From Lethocerus indicus (lineage: Eukaryota; Arthropoda; Insecta; Hemiptera; Belostomatidae): a stretch of 64,000 bases of DNA. Both the position numbers and the translations under genes were made by a program. The notes under the pieces were generated by a model that searched no databases, was not told the DNA's origin, and saw nothing but the letters and a program-made list of their open reading frames with translations. Of this stretch, positions 1-12,584 are shown piece by piece; within the stretch, counting starts at the first letter, position 1, and every line of letters starts with the position of its first letter. The DNA is taken from positions 13,391,501 to 13,455,500 of the forward strand of contig JACDQD010000103.1 in NCBI GenBank assembly GCA_019843655.1. The letters are read 5' to 3'.

Positions 1-3000
1 ATAACCGCAAGTCGATTAGTAATTCAGTAATGATAGTTAATTCGCGACAATTTCCTGAACGCGAGTCGTGGAGCCGTTTGCGTCATCGACCGTTCCGCCG
101 TCGGCAATTGCTGAATAGAAAATCTGGATTGCCCTTTACCGGTCTTTCTCATTCATTTATGACGCGGTCCTGGAAAAGCCCTGTTTTCAGAAATGCATCT
201 ATGACATATGGTTCAGTGATCTTAAATCTGTATAAAATTTACTATTATCTAGAGCTCGCGTGAACCATCCGAATAACATTTCTGACCAGATCTCGAAACT
301 CGGTGTGCCTCGGTTGAAGCTTGATTGATAGTGGTGACTATCATTCGGTAATTTAGGTCTCTTCTCGTTGACACGTGTGAAAGTTTTGGTCATAATACTG
401 CCTGTTGCCTTGTTTATTAGCCTCACATTCCCAATCAGTTCGTTCCTCCTCCTCGCTTCCTCGCAAAGTTCATATGTAATGTACCAGTGGAGGAGCCCAG
501 GAACGGGGTCTTGTGTTCGAGAGACAAAAAAAGTATTTCATTAAATGAATACAGGATGTTTGTTACATTATACATACATAACACGTATAACTCGACAGTC
601 GACTATAGCCTGGTCTATCCCTACCGACAATCGGCTTTATAGTACGGCCGGCAAGGATATTAGGATAATTAAAACAGGAAACTACTGTTGTGAACCTCGT
701 ATTTCATGCCGGTCAAAGGATGCCCCGTGGCGATCTGTTTTGTGGCCGCCGTAAAACAGGGGCCCCGACCGACCGGTAGTGGAACATTTATTAATTTGAG
801 GCCGAGAGGGATCCCACGCAGGGGGGACCTCGCTGTAAATCAGGTATCGGCGCCCGAACGGGACCGGAAGATGGACCACGCGATTCGTTTTGGCGCGCCC
901 CCGCCGTACCGTCTCGCACGGACCTCGCCCCCGCCTTTAAGCCGCGGTATAATGGCCACGTCGCATGCGATATCCTATTTGTAAACGAAAACATAATAAT
1001 AATATACTGGGCCCCGGGCTACGGTAGCCCGATATGTTTTGTTTTTTTGTTCCGTTTCCCAGTTCTGTTCCGACGTAATGAACGGCCGCCTATAACACGG
1101 ACCTCCCGCGGTCCTGAAAACCATTTTTCGAATAACGTACATCATCCAGCGACAGCGACGGAAGTAAAGCGGGACTTCATTATTGGACGAAACCTGGGTT
1201 CGGAAATATTCCTTTGAAACTGGTCAATTGGAATACCGTTTTTTCTGATTATGTAATGTGTCCGGGCTACGTGAGGGTGGGTAATAGAGTGTACCGGGAT
1301 GAGGAGTGAGAAGGCCAGTAATAATTAATATTATCAAAAACGATGCTTAATTACGCATAATTAATTGATATTACCAAACGACTATATGCTTAATTACGAT
1401 AAAATCGTACGACTGGAACTCGCTCGGTTTTCAAAACCGGGCAGAATCTCGACCACCCGGGACAGACAGGGGATCGACACCTGCACCGAGATACTCCGCG
1501 ATCTTACCGGAAGTTAGGCATTTATAATTCGAATTCCGGTCGCGGACTCCTAAAAGAACTCGTGAACAAGATATATCTCAATAAGAAACGCCCCCAGTGC
1601 GAGGTTAAGTTAATTCCCAGTACACAAATGTAGAATAATATATATCTAATGCTATGCAAAGCCTGTCTGGGAAGCGAGAAATAAATTATTCAAACAATGA
1701 AATTAATATTACTACATGTAATTATATTGCCGAGATCTGTAACTGGTAGAAAAGAGTAGATGTATCGTTTTGCCGGTATAGTTTTATTTAGTGTACAATA
1801 AAACCAGATTTTTCATTGGACTCAAATTCATTACGAAGAAAATGCAGCCCTGTTTCTTGTCGGGTGGACCGGCGGAATCAATCAGCGGTCCGGTTTTGAG
1901 GAGCGCAAAGTCCTGAGAACGAGAAAAAAAAATGAATAAAAGGAGTGGCCGGCTTAAATGCGCCTGTACGCGGCCAGCGTCCTGAACCCGAAAGGCGCCG
2001 GACACCGATCCTAATATCAGCGCTCATTTTTCATCCGGTTTTGGCCGCGTAATGAAACCCCGATGACGGGGTCATAAATCATGACAACGCCTTTAAAAAC
2101 AACATTACACGGTTCATCTGGATAACCGAAATCGTTTCCGAAACTAATAAACCAGTCCTTGGCGGCCGCTTTGGCCACTTCCAAAAAGTTTGGTCGGGAA
2201 CATTGACAAACATGGGAGGTTGAAAACTATCGACTTTGGTTCAATTAGTCAAAGCGACCCCGCTAGATAAAATAATTTAAGTTACATACAGTTGCATTAG
2301 AATAGAGTAAAGTTTATGGAAACATAATTACTATTTGCCTACAAATATACTACTATTTCTTTTATAAACTCCTGTTATATTCACGAGTTTTTCGGCGTCC
2401 GATAAATATAAATTTCAATTCGGTTTCCTCGTAGGGCCTGTACTCTCGATATTTATTTGACTTTAATAGCGGCCGCACTTCGGGACTGGCCGATCAGTCG
2501 TAATTTTGAATTTAAATAATTACGCTTATCCTTTTTTCTTTTTGATACTTCCAAGAGTTCTGTTTAGTATTCGGTCGGCGCGTCCGGTTGAATAATTACG
2601 AAAATGTTTCTCTCCCAATCCGGCCGCCTTTCTTTCGCTCATTTAATTCCCTCTTTTATTTTCCCATCCTTCCCACAGTATTATCCCATTATGAGGGTGT
2701 GCAGCGCTGTTAAAGTGTGAGCGATAAGCTGACAAACAGCTGAGGGGGACTCCGGCCTCTCGGGGAGTTGATTGATTCTTATTAGTACTCATTATATTAA
2801 ATTGGTTCGCGATACCCAATCGCCTCCGAACCCGTTTCCCACCGGCTCCGATATGCAATCCAGAAAACCGGCCCGGTTCGTTTTCAATCCTAATTTTTTT
2901 TAAACCTACAACCTGCACTTAGTTATTTTGTGTCACTTTATTTCTGTAAACCCAATTTTTTCTTCGAGTTGTCAGAAGTCCTATTTCGAATTCCAAAATG

Positions 3001-6000
3001 AAACTACTTAATGTATAATTAAACGTTTCCTGCAACATTTTAATGATGCGAAGTAGTAATAAAATATTTTATAATTTCAAAAAAGCAAATATGAGATTCT
3101 ATTAGGCATATAGTCCATCAGTTCAGAATGATTTTGTCCATCCGTTGTAGTAGGGGAAACCTTTGTTGAACTTTAATTGAGGTAAGAAATTATTTTATAT
3201 CTGCCTACTTCTATGGTTTGACCTATAGTAAGTTATATACATATATAGTATCTAGGGTCTGTACGATGGTAATGGAATACAACATCTAAAAACCGAGTTT
3301 TTCGCCAATATTGATCAATCAAATGATTGAATTCGTACACATTTTATGTAATCGTTTATGAGGGGCATTTTAGATTCCTAATATTAATTACTGTGTACTC
3401 TGCTGGCCTGAACGCAAATTTTAATTGACTAATGTCATTAAAATGAGAATGGACACATGACTCGTTAATAATCAAATAAGCAGTAATGGGACATTGATGA
3501 CAAGCAAGTAAATTGATATTGCGGTGTAGCTATCTGGGTCGTTTAAAAATGTTAATTGTCAGGATTTGCCGTAAAGGAATGAAATGTACGAACGGCTTCG
3601 AACGTTAAGAGTGTTGTGTACGCTTTAGGACGCGGTTGTTATTTTTCATGCGGTGGAACGGACAAAACAGTTCGAATGATTTGAGTCGAGCAGAGGCCTA
3701 ATATAGATAGAATTAATTAATGGCTCGAGACTTGGCCCGGTTCATCTGGCTGAAGCTGACATACTCGGGCCGCACTATAGGTGCGTTCTTAAACGGTTCT
3801 CAATCTCGCGTGTGCTCTGACCCCTTCTCGGAATTTAAAGGCGAGCAGACTGAAAGTATATTATACCGGCCATTATTTGGCTTATCCTTCGTTAACGCAT
3901 TTTCTAGTTTAGAATTCCTCTTTTGTGGTCTGCGACGGGTTGGAATTCTCAACGAACGATTTTTGTGATTTTGTGTGAGATTAACTACATTACCAAAAAT
4001 AAACTTTTATGATCGTAAATACACAATACCAGATAGGGTTCCTGTCAGAACCTAATTGTTGTGACCAGTTGTGTGATAAAATATATATTTGACCGATAAT
4101 CCGACAAAGACTTAGGCCGATTAACAAAACCTAAGTCAGTAAAGGTGTACAAACGCATAATATCAGATAGATGGCTCAGAGTTGCTATAAAATAAAGTAC
4201 TCCAAAATTTAATTAGAACGTCGCGTTATCCCCACGATGTATGGATATAACAAGAAAGATATGTAATTAGTCCATTTTTGAACTTTAACAAAAAAAAGAA
4301 AAGTGGTCTTATTTTGTTGACGCGTGTCAACTGAGCTGGAATTCTATCTCGGCACCCTGTCAGTTAACTGCCGGCCAATATAGACGTATATAATACTTGG
4401 GAAACAATTTATTTCGCCTGGTCTACTCGTGCCCTCATATCCAATTCAGTTAGCATAAGCCCGGTCTTCAACTAGCGACCCGATGATCGATACTCAGTTT
4501 GACACTCGGGGATTTTGGAAGCGCGCCTCGAAACTCGTTTTTCCAAGCTACGAAATGTAAATCAATCAGCGGCCGGGCTGGTCGGTTCCCTTCACGTTCT
4601 TCAGTCAGCTCCCTTCAAACGCCAATTTATTAACAAAGCGTTCTGTCCAATTCAAGTCCTCGGATTAACTTTTTACTTTAACGCTCGGAGTTAAAATTAT
4701 ACGCTGTTCTTGAGCCTTAAATTAATTTCCAATTCAAATAAAATACAGTAGTTAACAATAATTTGTATCGCCGATCAGCCGAAATTAAATACCACCAATA
4801 ACCTACCAACGTAATTTAGATTTTCGTATACGCGATATGGATGTACCCGAGGTTTAGTTAAACTATTCATCGTATGCGATGAAGTCATAAATTATTACAG
4901 CGTATATTATTACTGGTCCTCTAGTCCTGAAATCCTTAAGTAAAAATGTAAGCGAAATTAATTCTGAAAAATAAATAAAACAGCTACTAAAAGACTAGAA
5001 TTGCAACAGACTGGGTAAGAATCGTCCCTTTTAGTCAGGGTTTCAGCTATGTAATTTAAGTATAACTTATTTGAAACGAACGCAACACAGCGTCCACTGG
5101 GGATAAAATTCAGATCTCGGTTCACTGTTTAGATTCGGCCCGATTAAAATTATTTTCACGACACAGAGAGTTGTTGAGAAGCCGGCTAGTTATTACATTT
5201 CCCGGTGCTCGCTTTACCGCGGTCGGTGTTTATCTATTTCCGTAACAACTTAATTGCCGGAGCGGCCGGCCCTGGTATCAGAAACTCCCCTGGATTGCCC
5301 ACCCCCCCCCCGTCCCGGTTCCCATTAGACTCCAATTCGATCGGTCCGGACACCCCGCAAGCGATTATTATATGTGTCTGTTCGCAACCGTCCGAACGTT
5401 TAAACCGGGCCTTGCTTCCCACACACGCCGCGCTCTCAGTTAACCGCGTTCGGCCCAATGTTTACAGAGCGGACGAATCGATTTCAATTTTTCATTTCAA
5501 ATTGCACATTCCGATTCCGGACATTTCATTTTTTTTTTAATTTAATTCACCATTCTGGTCGGCATTTGCGAGAGTTCTGCTCTGGTAGAGGCGGCGGCGG
5601 GAACCTCGCAGAGGGAAAACTTAAAAAGCTGGGGAAAAATTGCTAAAACCCAAATCGTTACACGGGTTATCATCATTCATGCGACACGAGGAGGTTCCGA
5701 TACCGGTCCAGCGTATGACCAAATCGTAAATCTACTTAAAAGTAAGGTGATAAAAAAATTTAAAATTGTTAATTTAAAATTTAAATCTTGAGGTTTCTAT
5801 TTTAAAATATATTTTTAATGTAATCGAACAACGGAACGATATTTTATCGAGAATTTCATCGATATAATCGATAATGATGATACCTCAAAAATATAAACAT
5901 GAAGGAAAGGCATGTATGAAATCTCAATTGTTTACTGAATTGGTTACCTCAGTGACGCATTTAAGGGTTAGGCTTGATTTAGGCCAAATTGTAATTTGGA

Positions 6001-6764
6001 CGCTCAGTTTTTTCAACTCCTTAAGAAACGCGAATGTTAGTGATTTCAGACTGTAGAAAGTTTATTATTTGAAAAAAAGACGTAAACACGATTTCGCCAG
6101 CAGTTTAACATAAGGTGCGACTAGGTTTTGCTCAACTAGATTCCTATTGAAGTTGGGAGAAAGGAAAAATAGAATTGGGCTTGGGGTTGTAAGGAAACGC
6201 AAATAGTGAGGGACCGGCGACTGGCCGTGGATTATAACGAGGCCTCACTGTTGGGGGAATTTGGCTTGCTATCTGATTCCCGGGCGAGCCGCCGACGAAT
6301 TACCGCGGGCCGCGCAGATGGTCGGCCGACAAATTACGCCCGTGTTCCGAAATCCATGAAAATTGGCCCCCGACCGTCGGCGGAGAGTCCGACACCCGTT
6401 TATTGTATTATTGGGCCGAACAAACACGGATCCGTTTCAGAAGCCTTGCCTCGAAGGAATGCCGAAAATTATATATTCTTAGGGGCCCCGGCCGATTTCT
6501 CGTATTCGAATTCGCCGGCTCCGCTCTCATTATAGCCGATTTCGGCCCGACCCCGATACTCGCAATTGGTCCCGACCGCCCCATTGATATTCCTATTTGT
6601 GATTCCCGTTTATGCAATTCATTTATTCGGTTTCCAGATAATTTCGGATGTAATCTTGGTTTTGTTGCGAGAAAGAATAAATAATATGTTGATGATTTAA
6701 ATTTTTGTCCTAGAATTTAGTTTGGTATCTAGAAATACGGCATTACAAATAACACCGAAATTTT
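1..6764. other. Intergenic DNA without recognised gene
   Basis: No open frame here resembles a known family or shows splice-linked conservation. GC-rich patches with many CpG (about 700-1000, 5250-5450 and 6180-6600) alternate with AT-rich stretches. A short imperfect direct repeat containing TAAT cores lies at 1324-1398, and a fragment of the main repeat family lies at 3985-4127. Open frames of 60-110 codons in the GC-rich patches occur on both strands at once and look like chance. The stretch is downstream of the insulin-like genes and could hold regulatory DNA, but nothing specific can be named. Confidence 0.6.
3985..4127 (+). mobile_element. Fragment of inverted-repeat element family
   Basis: This stretch matches the internal part of the copies at 8740-9323 and 12585-13125. 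It runs from the 'cttttatgatcgtaaata' block through 'ttgaccgataatccgac' to 'gccgattaacaaaa'. Both ends of the element are missing. Non-coding. Confidence 0.7.
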
Positions 6765-6980
6765 TTTATTTGAGGTTTATCTCAAAAATTCGTTACTAAT
6801 ATTTCATTTAATTATACAAACATCATTAACTAACTAAAATTACAATAATACATTCAATAATTTGGCATTTCTTTAGGACAGAAAGCGAGGCAGTGTTCAA
6901 GTTTCTCCTCTTTTACTAGTACTCCGTTAGAACTTGGCGGTCGTAATGAAGATTTTTTTCATTATTTTGAAGCTCACGAT

Positions 6981-7836
6981 TCATCTATCGTATTCGCAAT
7001 AAGATCGGAGATCCTCTTCCGAGCACGGTTTGCGGCAGCACTCGTCGACGATGGCCCGCTTCCGCTGATACTTGGCCACAACATTCATCCTTGCTGCGAA
7101 AACTGATTCGTCGACAATTTCTTTTTCCAGCTGCTTTAATATTTCGACTGAAATGAGAATATGCAGTATTATGATTACTATAACGATCATATGGTCCAAT
7201 TAATCAGGTCTAATACAATTTTTGAAATGTTGAACGTAATGTAAAACGTATTTTAATATAACGATAAATATTGCTGGACAAGAAAAATAATAAACTAATG
7301 TGTAAAAAAATGTATTTTTTATGAGAATTCCGATTAATTTTTAGTTGCTTAAATATAAAGAACAATATGGCAGGAGGTGTAATGTATCATTAGCGCTTGA
7401 AGTTCCTCAAGCGTACCTCAAGTTCGACTTGGAGTAATGCAAAAAATGAAACTATGAATGAAGTAACCACAGTTCTTATTTTAACTTTAGGTAATTTGAT
7501 TCAGAAATTATTTGAACAGTAAAATACTGGCTTATCCGGTAAAAACCAAAGGATGCACATTAATTTCATGAACTGTTAGCAATGGTGCCGACTTACATAT
7601 AGGTCAAGTTGTAACCAGACACGTTTAAATGGCGTTTACATGTACTTACATTGGTCGAGCGATTTTTTCTCCATGATGGGCGAGTTGTAACTGTGTTGGC
7701 AAACCCTGGCCAGTTCATTATCCAAATTTCTTCCGCAGGCCTGTATGTAGACCACGTTTCTCGAGTCCCTTTCAAATCCGTTCCAATAGCCGAAGACGGC
7801 TGGAGCAATGAGGATGAACCAAATTGAACTGATCAT
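6981..7836 (-). CDS. Insulin-like peptide precursor 1 (two coding exons)
   Basis: Secreted hormone precursor of the insulin family; such peptides act through the insulin receptor and PI3K/Akt pathway on growth and metabolism. Coding exons are 7836-7650 and 7147-6981, giving 117 aa. The first exon starts with ATG directly after a 3' splice site, encodes a hydrophobic signal peptide (about residues 1-16) and the B chain with CG-x10-C spacing (CGRNLDNELARVC). The second encodes the C peptide, a basic cleavage site (QRKR) and an A chain with CC-x3-C-x8-C (CCRKPCSEEDLRSYC). All six cysteines are in canonical positions. The intron splits the C peptide in phase 1 (T|TC, Phe), the ancestral insulin-family position. 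An AATAAA lies on the minus strand at 6765-6770. A 5' UTR exon must exist upstream; a TATAAA at 8040-8045 followed by a GTAAGC donor at 8001-8006 is a weak candidate. Ortholog assignment to a numbered ILP is not possible from sequence alone. Confidence 0.93.
7148..7649 (-). other. Intron of insulin-like peptide 1
   Basis: Donor GTAAGT at 7644-7649 and acceptor CTCATTTCAG ending at 7148 on the minus strand. No other feature seen inside. Confidence 0.88.
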
Positions 7837-8049
7837 CTGAAACGTACACGAATAACTCAATTTATATAACTTGTACAAAATTAAGAATTTATAAAAATTA
7901 CAGATATTCTGAAAACGCGGTGGCTCAAACATTTTTAATGAGGTAAGATTCTTTTTAAGAAGAATATTTCTTAGAAATACTGTATGAGAAAACTTTTTAA
8001 GCTTACAAGTGACACAACCGAGGAGACGTTTCAATCTATTTTATATTTT

Positions 8050-8739
8050 CTCAAATTGTACATCTTAGTAGCCGAAAGCAGCTAACAGCAGTTAAAAGGC
8101 AGACCTGTTTTTCGATCCTGTTGTTACGACCGTAAAACGATAGTTTTAATAAAAGATATATAACCCGATAATAAACAACGACTGGAATTCACAATACGTG
8201 GAAACATTATCAAATTATGTGCCTTACATTTCGATAACTGCATAGAGAAATAGCGTAATTGTGGCCGCGTGTAACAATATTAATTCTAGCGCTAATATTA
8301 TATTCCCCATATAAGATCTGGGTGAGATGTACAAACATTGGCATGACTTTACCTTTAGGGAGGAACGGTTGGAGGATGACTACCGCTGGGGAAAGAGTCG
8401 ACAGCCCTTTTATCCCCGGCAGAACCTCACCGCAAATAATATTTTCAATTAATATTAAATATGCAATAGACTTATCGAAATAGCTCCACCTAGATCCCCC
8501 GTTTAGGATGACGCGGATCTTTCAGGGCGGATGTAATTTTCTGCTAGAACAAATCAGTTGAGAGGAGAATAGAAAATCTCGAGCTTAAATGTGTCGCTTA
8601 AATGTCTACCCACTCAATTGTTAAAATAATGAAAAATCATTTAGACTGTTGGCAGAAACAATTTCAATAGCACAAAAAGAACATAATAAACGAATAGTTT
8701 AGAATAACTGTTTGATGGCCTGCCAGGGGTTGCAATAAC
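8050..8739. other. Non-coding spacer between the insulin-like genes
   Basis: AT-rich sequence without recognised coding or repeat content. It may include upstream control DNA of insulin-like peptide 1. Confidence 0.5.
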
Positions 8740-9323
8740 GTAGATTTCCTGTGTTTCTGTCGTCTCTCGCTGGTTTGGTCTTTTTCTAGACCGGAGTGCA
8801 CACAACCAGCGATTGTTGTAAGACTATCTTCCCCTGAGGGTGGTGGGGAAATGTACTTAACTAAAGTTCGTTGGGTGCACTTGCACCGATTAACTAGATT
8901 ACTAAAATAAACATTTTTCAATACATTTTGGATCAACAGGAAAATGTTTATGGTCGTAAATACACAATACCCGATAGGTGTCCTGTCTTATATTTGGTTG
9001 ACAGAACCTAATAGTTTTGTGACCAATTATATATTTGACCTATAATCCGACAAAGACTTAAGCCGATTAACAAAATTCCTCCCAACCCAAAGAAGACGAA
9101 CAACATCCCCCCAAAACACAATAACAAGACATATATACATACACACGACAAATAGATAACCACCACAGTACAAGTGACTGTGACAGTGCAGTGAGGTTAC
9201 CCAAAGAACATCCAAATTGCGAAAAGTTACTAACACCGCTACTGAAGATGGCGAGCAGCCGAAACCTTTCTTGAGCAAAAGACCAAACCAGTGGGTGGAG
9301 ACAGAAACACAAGAAATCAACGG
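8740..9323 (+). mobile_element. Repeat copy with terminal inverted repeats
   Basis: The left end (about 8746-8793, containing 'ctcgctggtttggtct') is the approximate reverse complement of the right end (about 9262-9318, containing 'agaccaaaccagtggg' and 'gacagaaacacaagaaatc'). This gives inverted arms of about 50 bp around a 470-bp interior. The interior is shared with copies at 3985, 12585, 57409, 58118 and 60640. No transposase is encoded. An open minus-strand frame at 9027-9320 is not preserved between copies and is probably not a protein. The element resembles a non-autonomous inverted-repeat transposon (MITE) or a foldback element. Confidence 0.72.
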
Positions 9324-10690
9324 TATAATAAAAGGTTATGAAGAAAATGATTAGGAATTAATGAGGAAAAGATTTAAATTTAGCTTTCAGTTCAATTGAA
9401 CATATAATCGTTATACGATTAAGAATAGTAAATAATAGAAATGGAGTTTGATTCCTGTGAGGTGATTACAAAATAACCTTTACAAAATAAACGCAATCTA
9501 AAGTTATAATATATTTTTCTGGCATTTTCATTCTAATTTACACGTTTCTAGAAAATGATCGCCGACAGAGACACTGAAAATAATAAATGTTACTATATAA
9601 ATTTACATGTAATTATTATGACATTGTAGAGTTGGCAAATTATTGAATACATATTGTGTTAGAGGCTTATGCCGTTTAGCATAATTCGTTGGTTCGTAGG
9701 TATTAATGGGGATGATTATAGATTCTCTGTGTGAGCTTATTTTATTATATTGTTGTACCTTTCTTGAACACCTCCAAGTTATAATAAATTATTACAATAA
9801 ACGAAAACAGGAATCTTCCTTAAAACCGTAATAAGAATCAGAATGGCCCCCTTATTACACGTTTAGGTCCGGAAAAAACAGTGATGACATATAATACCTT
9901 TACACTTATATTTTTTGATGAATAATTGTTGATAGTGATATTTAATATTAACTACCGAATATGGCCACCGTATTGAATTTAATCGATGAATAGTTTCTTA
10001 TGACGCAGTATCAAAACGTACTGTGGGTAAGGAGAAGATATTTTTCTAGCATCACCATCTGGCTATTAAAATCTTATTGCATGCATCAATTCATTAGAAT
10101 TGTTACGTAATAAAGATTATTTTTAAGTCGTTAAAAAAATATTTTTTAGTTAGATTCCGAATAATAACGTCCTACGATTTTTTCCTGATCTCAGAGGTGG
10201 CGAACCCATCCTTGAAGGATTATGCTTTTGGGTCTTACCCTCGCCTCATTCGATATATCTAAAATGTCACTCTGGATCCCATTCATCCGTCTCACTCCAA
10301 GTCTTAATTCGGTTATTTTCACTCATTTGCTTTATACAAACGTCGACCAACATTATTAATCAATGCTCCGTATTTGAATTTCGTCGTGGCCAAATGGAGC
10401 GAGAAGGGGGAATTAGGGAATATCGGCGGAAATTATGGTGATTTTATGGTCAGGTCAAAAACCCAAGGGAATTTTGCAAACAATGTCAGAGATAATCAAC
10501 GGTACACTATTTACTTGATATTGTCTCTGTTTAATTTTACTATAAATTAATTTTGTAATGTGTTTCCACACGTTACTTGCGTTCAAATATCAGTATATTT
10601 GCGCATTTATTAAATCTCCAATTCTTAAAATGATGACCAAAATAGTATAGGCTGCGGTTGGAGAAATAATTCCTGATAATTATAACCAAA
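9324..10690. other. Intergenic AT-rich DNA
   Basis: No coding potential, RNA gene or obvious repeat was recognised. A moderately GC-rich stretch at 10380-10450 has no identifiable content. Confidence 0.5.
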
Positions 10691-10764
10691 TTTATTTATT
10701 ATTCCGATCAATACATTCTGTTTCATTAGTGAGCGTTCTAGTCTGATGGTTGGAGCGGGTCCAG

Positions 10765-11446
10765 TTAGCCGCTGCAGTAGAGAAGCAGGTTGGAGAGGGT
10801 GCAGGAGCGATAGCAGCACTCGTCGATGACTCCCCTCGTGACGCGCAGGTATCTCTCGGGTAGGACCGACGTGGCTCTGTGCCTCGGGTTGAACGGATAT
10901 CCGACTTCGAAATCGTTCAGCGAATAGTCCTCCAACATTCCGCCGACTGAAATCACAAAAAGGAGCACATAAGAGGTAGGAATTTCAACAGTTTTTGGAA
11001 TACCCTAAAATATCATAGGGGATGCGTGCCTAACTTGTACGGAATTTAAGCACACGATTGTGGATTCGATGAAAATTCATTTCAGGAGATATGAACAAGC
11101 GTGTCATTCTTTTTGAATTATAATTTACTTACGCTTACTCCATATCCTAAGTAAATATATTGGTATTAATCAGATCTTAATAGACCGCACTTGTGGTCAT
11201 CCAATGACTAGATTTATTGCTATATCTAGTGCTGTTTGTACTGGAAATGTTGTCCGACTCTTTTTCGCACTCACAGTTATCGCTCTTCTTTTTCTTCGCC
11301 AGTCCGTTATAGTTGCTGTTGCAGACGACGGCTATCAGCTGGGCCATCTCATCGCCGCACGCCTGGTAGACGCCGCCCATCGATATGTGGTGCCTCTGGC
11401 CTTCGACCAGCAGGAGCGGTACCAGAAAAGCGACGAACAGTTTCAT
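10765..11446 (-). CDS. Insulin-like peptide precursor 2 (two coding exons)
   Basis: Second insulin-family hormone precursor, in the same orientation as the gene at 6981-7836. Coding exons are 11446-11275 and 10946-10765, again giving 117 aa. The first exon encodes a signal peptide (MKLFVAFLVPLLLVEG) and a B chain (CGDEMAQLIAVVC), followed by a run of four lysines that can serve for cleavage. The second encodes the C peptide and an A chain (CCYRSCTLSNLLLYC) preceded by RVTR, a furin-like site. The C-peptide intron is phase 1 and rebuilds Phe (T|TC), exactly as in the first gene, so the pair looks like an old tandem duplication. The mature chains have diverged strongly. AATAAATAAA on the minus strand at 10691-10700 may be the polyadenylation signal. 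The exon begins at 11449 after the acceptor TTTCCACAG, so the 5' UTR is split. Confidence 0.93.
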
Positions 11447-11827
11447 TCTCTGTGGAAATTGGTCGGATTCCTGTAAGTCTGTGCTGTTAAGGATCGGAAG
11501 AGAAAGGTTATGACCGACAATATGCACCCTCTGTTCAACATAAATTATATCAATATCGGGCGGAAAACAGTAACTAACTGTGAGACAACTACAACTACGC
11601 TCTTCTCTTGCGTTCATACCATATACCACCCACCTTGTATCATACCGTATAATACTTAAACAAGTATTACAGGTTTAATACCCAACTTCATAAGCTTAGG
11701 CTTCACAGTTTTTCTGTAGCTAACCTTGCCGTTTTTGCTGTTAGCCTGTACCTGGACGCTGCATCATACAAATATTACAATCGGCTGTACATTTAAGCGG
11801 TGTTCGAGATTATGAAGGAGGGCTTAC

Positions 11828-11868
11828 CGAAGAGATGGTGCGGCCGCGGAGGGTTCGGAAGGCGTATT
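11828..11868 (-). other. Possible 5' UTR exon of insulin-like peptide 2
   Basis: A short segment begins about 30 bases downstream of a TATAAA and ends at a good donor (TTCG|GTAAGC, 11822-11827). Splicing it to the acceptor before 11449 would give the untranslated leader. Inferred from signals only. Confidence 0.5.
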
Positions 11869-11893
11869 GGATGAGCGGCTTTGCCGTAGCCGG

Positions 11894-11899
11894 TTTATA
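11894..11899 (-). promoter_or_regulatory. TATA box, insulin-like peptide 2
   Basis: TATAAA on the minus strand in a GC-rich surround (ggaatataaaccggc). It is placed about 30 bases before a leader exon with a clean splice donor. It fits a tissue-restricted hormone gene. Confidence 0.5.
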
Positions 11900-12584
11900 T
11901 TCCATCGCGCCACCCTCCGATTTTCACTTAATCGCACCGATGTGATTTCCACCTGTGTGGCTTTCTTATTAATTCATGTCATCGCTTCAAATTGATTAAG
12001 CCGTAATGGACAATCGTACCTCCCCCTCGCTACCCGTCCAGCCACCGGACATCCCAGCGGCCCTGTTCTGTCCAAGAATTTTCAATTATAACCTGTCTCG
12101 ACCCGAGGGAGGACACAAAATTAATATTCGATCGAGTTTAATAGTTAACCCCCCGGAGGAGCCGCTTGACGGATGAGTTGCTCTTCTCTAATCGACTCCG
12201 GTAGACAAATTGTTCCTCAATTTTCAAGGAACGCCGTCGTCTCGGATCACCGCGTCGCCCCTTTGCGATTTACTGAACCGACGTATTATCACTATCATCG
12301 AAGTCGACTAATAAACGTTGTTTATAAAGTCCCGTAACATCTGTAATAACGCACAAATAACATACCACTCGCAAATTTGCCAATGTATTGGACGAACAAA
12401 TTGAAACTTCTCTCCGGCATTGTTTCAGATTTTGTAGGCGTTCATAATTTTGCAGAACACAAATATTACCTACAGTAATAATTATCATAAATAATGTATT
12501 AGAGTTTTTTCTTTGAGTAACTGTTTGTGCATTTGATACCATTATGACTATTACATTACAGGTAAATCACCGATAAGTAGCAAC
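11900..12584. other. Upstream non-coding DNA of insulin-like peptide 2
   Basis: No gene recognised. CpG-containing sequence between about 12000 and 12260 is followed by AT-rich DNA up to the next repeat copy. Confidence 0.45.

Noticed and set aside
9242..9275. Hammerhead ribozyme core in the repeat family (CTGAAGA ... GAAAC)
   Set aside because: Some copies have both core pieces, but others read CCGGAACC, CCGACACC or CCAAAATC, and the stem II pairing leaves a bulged U, so a conserved ribozyme is not supported by eye.
9027..9320. 97-codon minus-strand frame, with similar frames at 12728-13106 and 57450-57731
   Set aside because: They fall on copies of one repeat family; reading frames and stops differ between copies, so no protein is being conserved.
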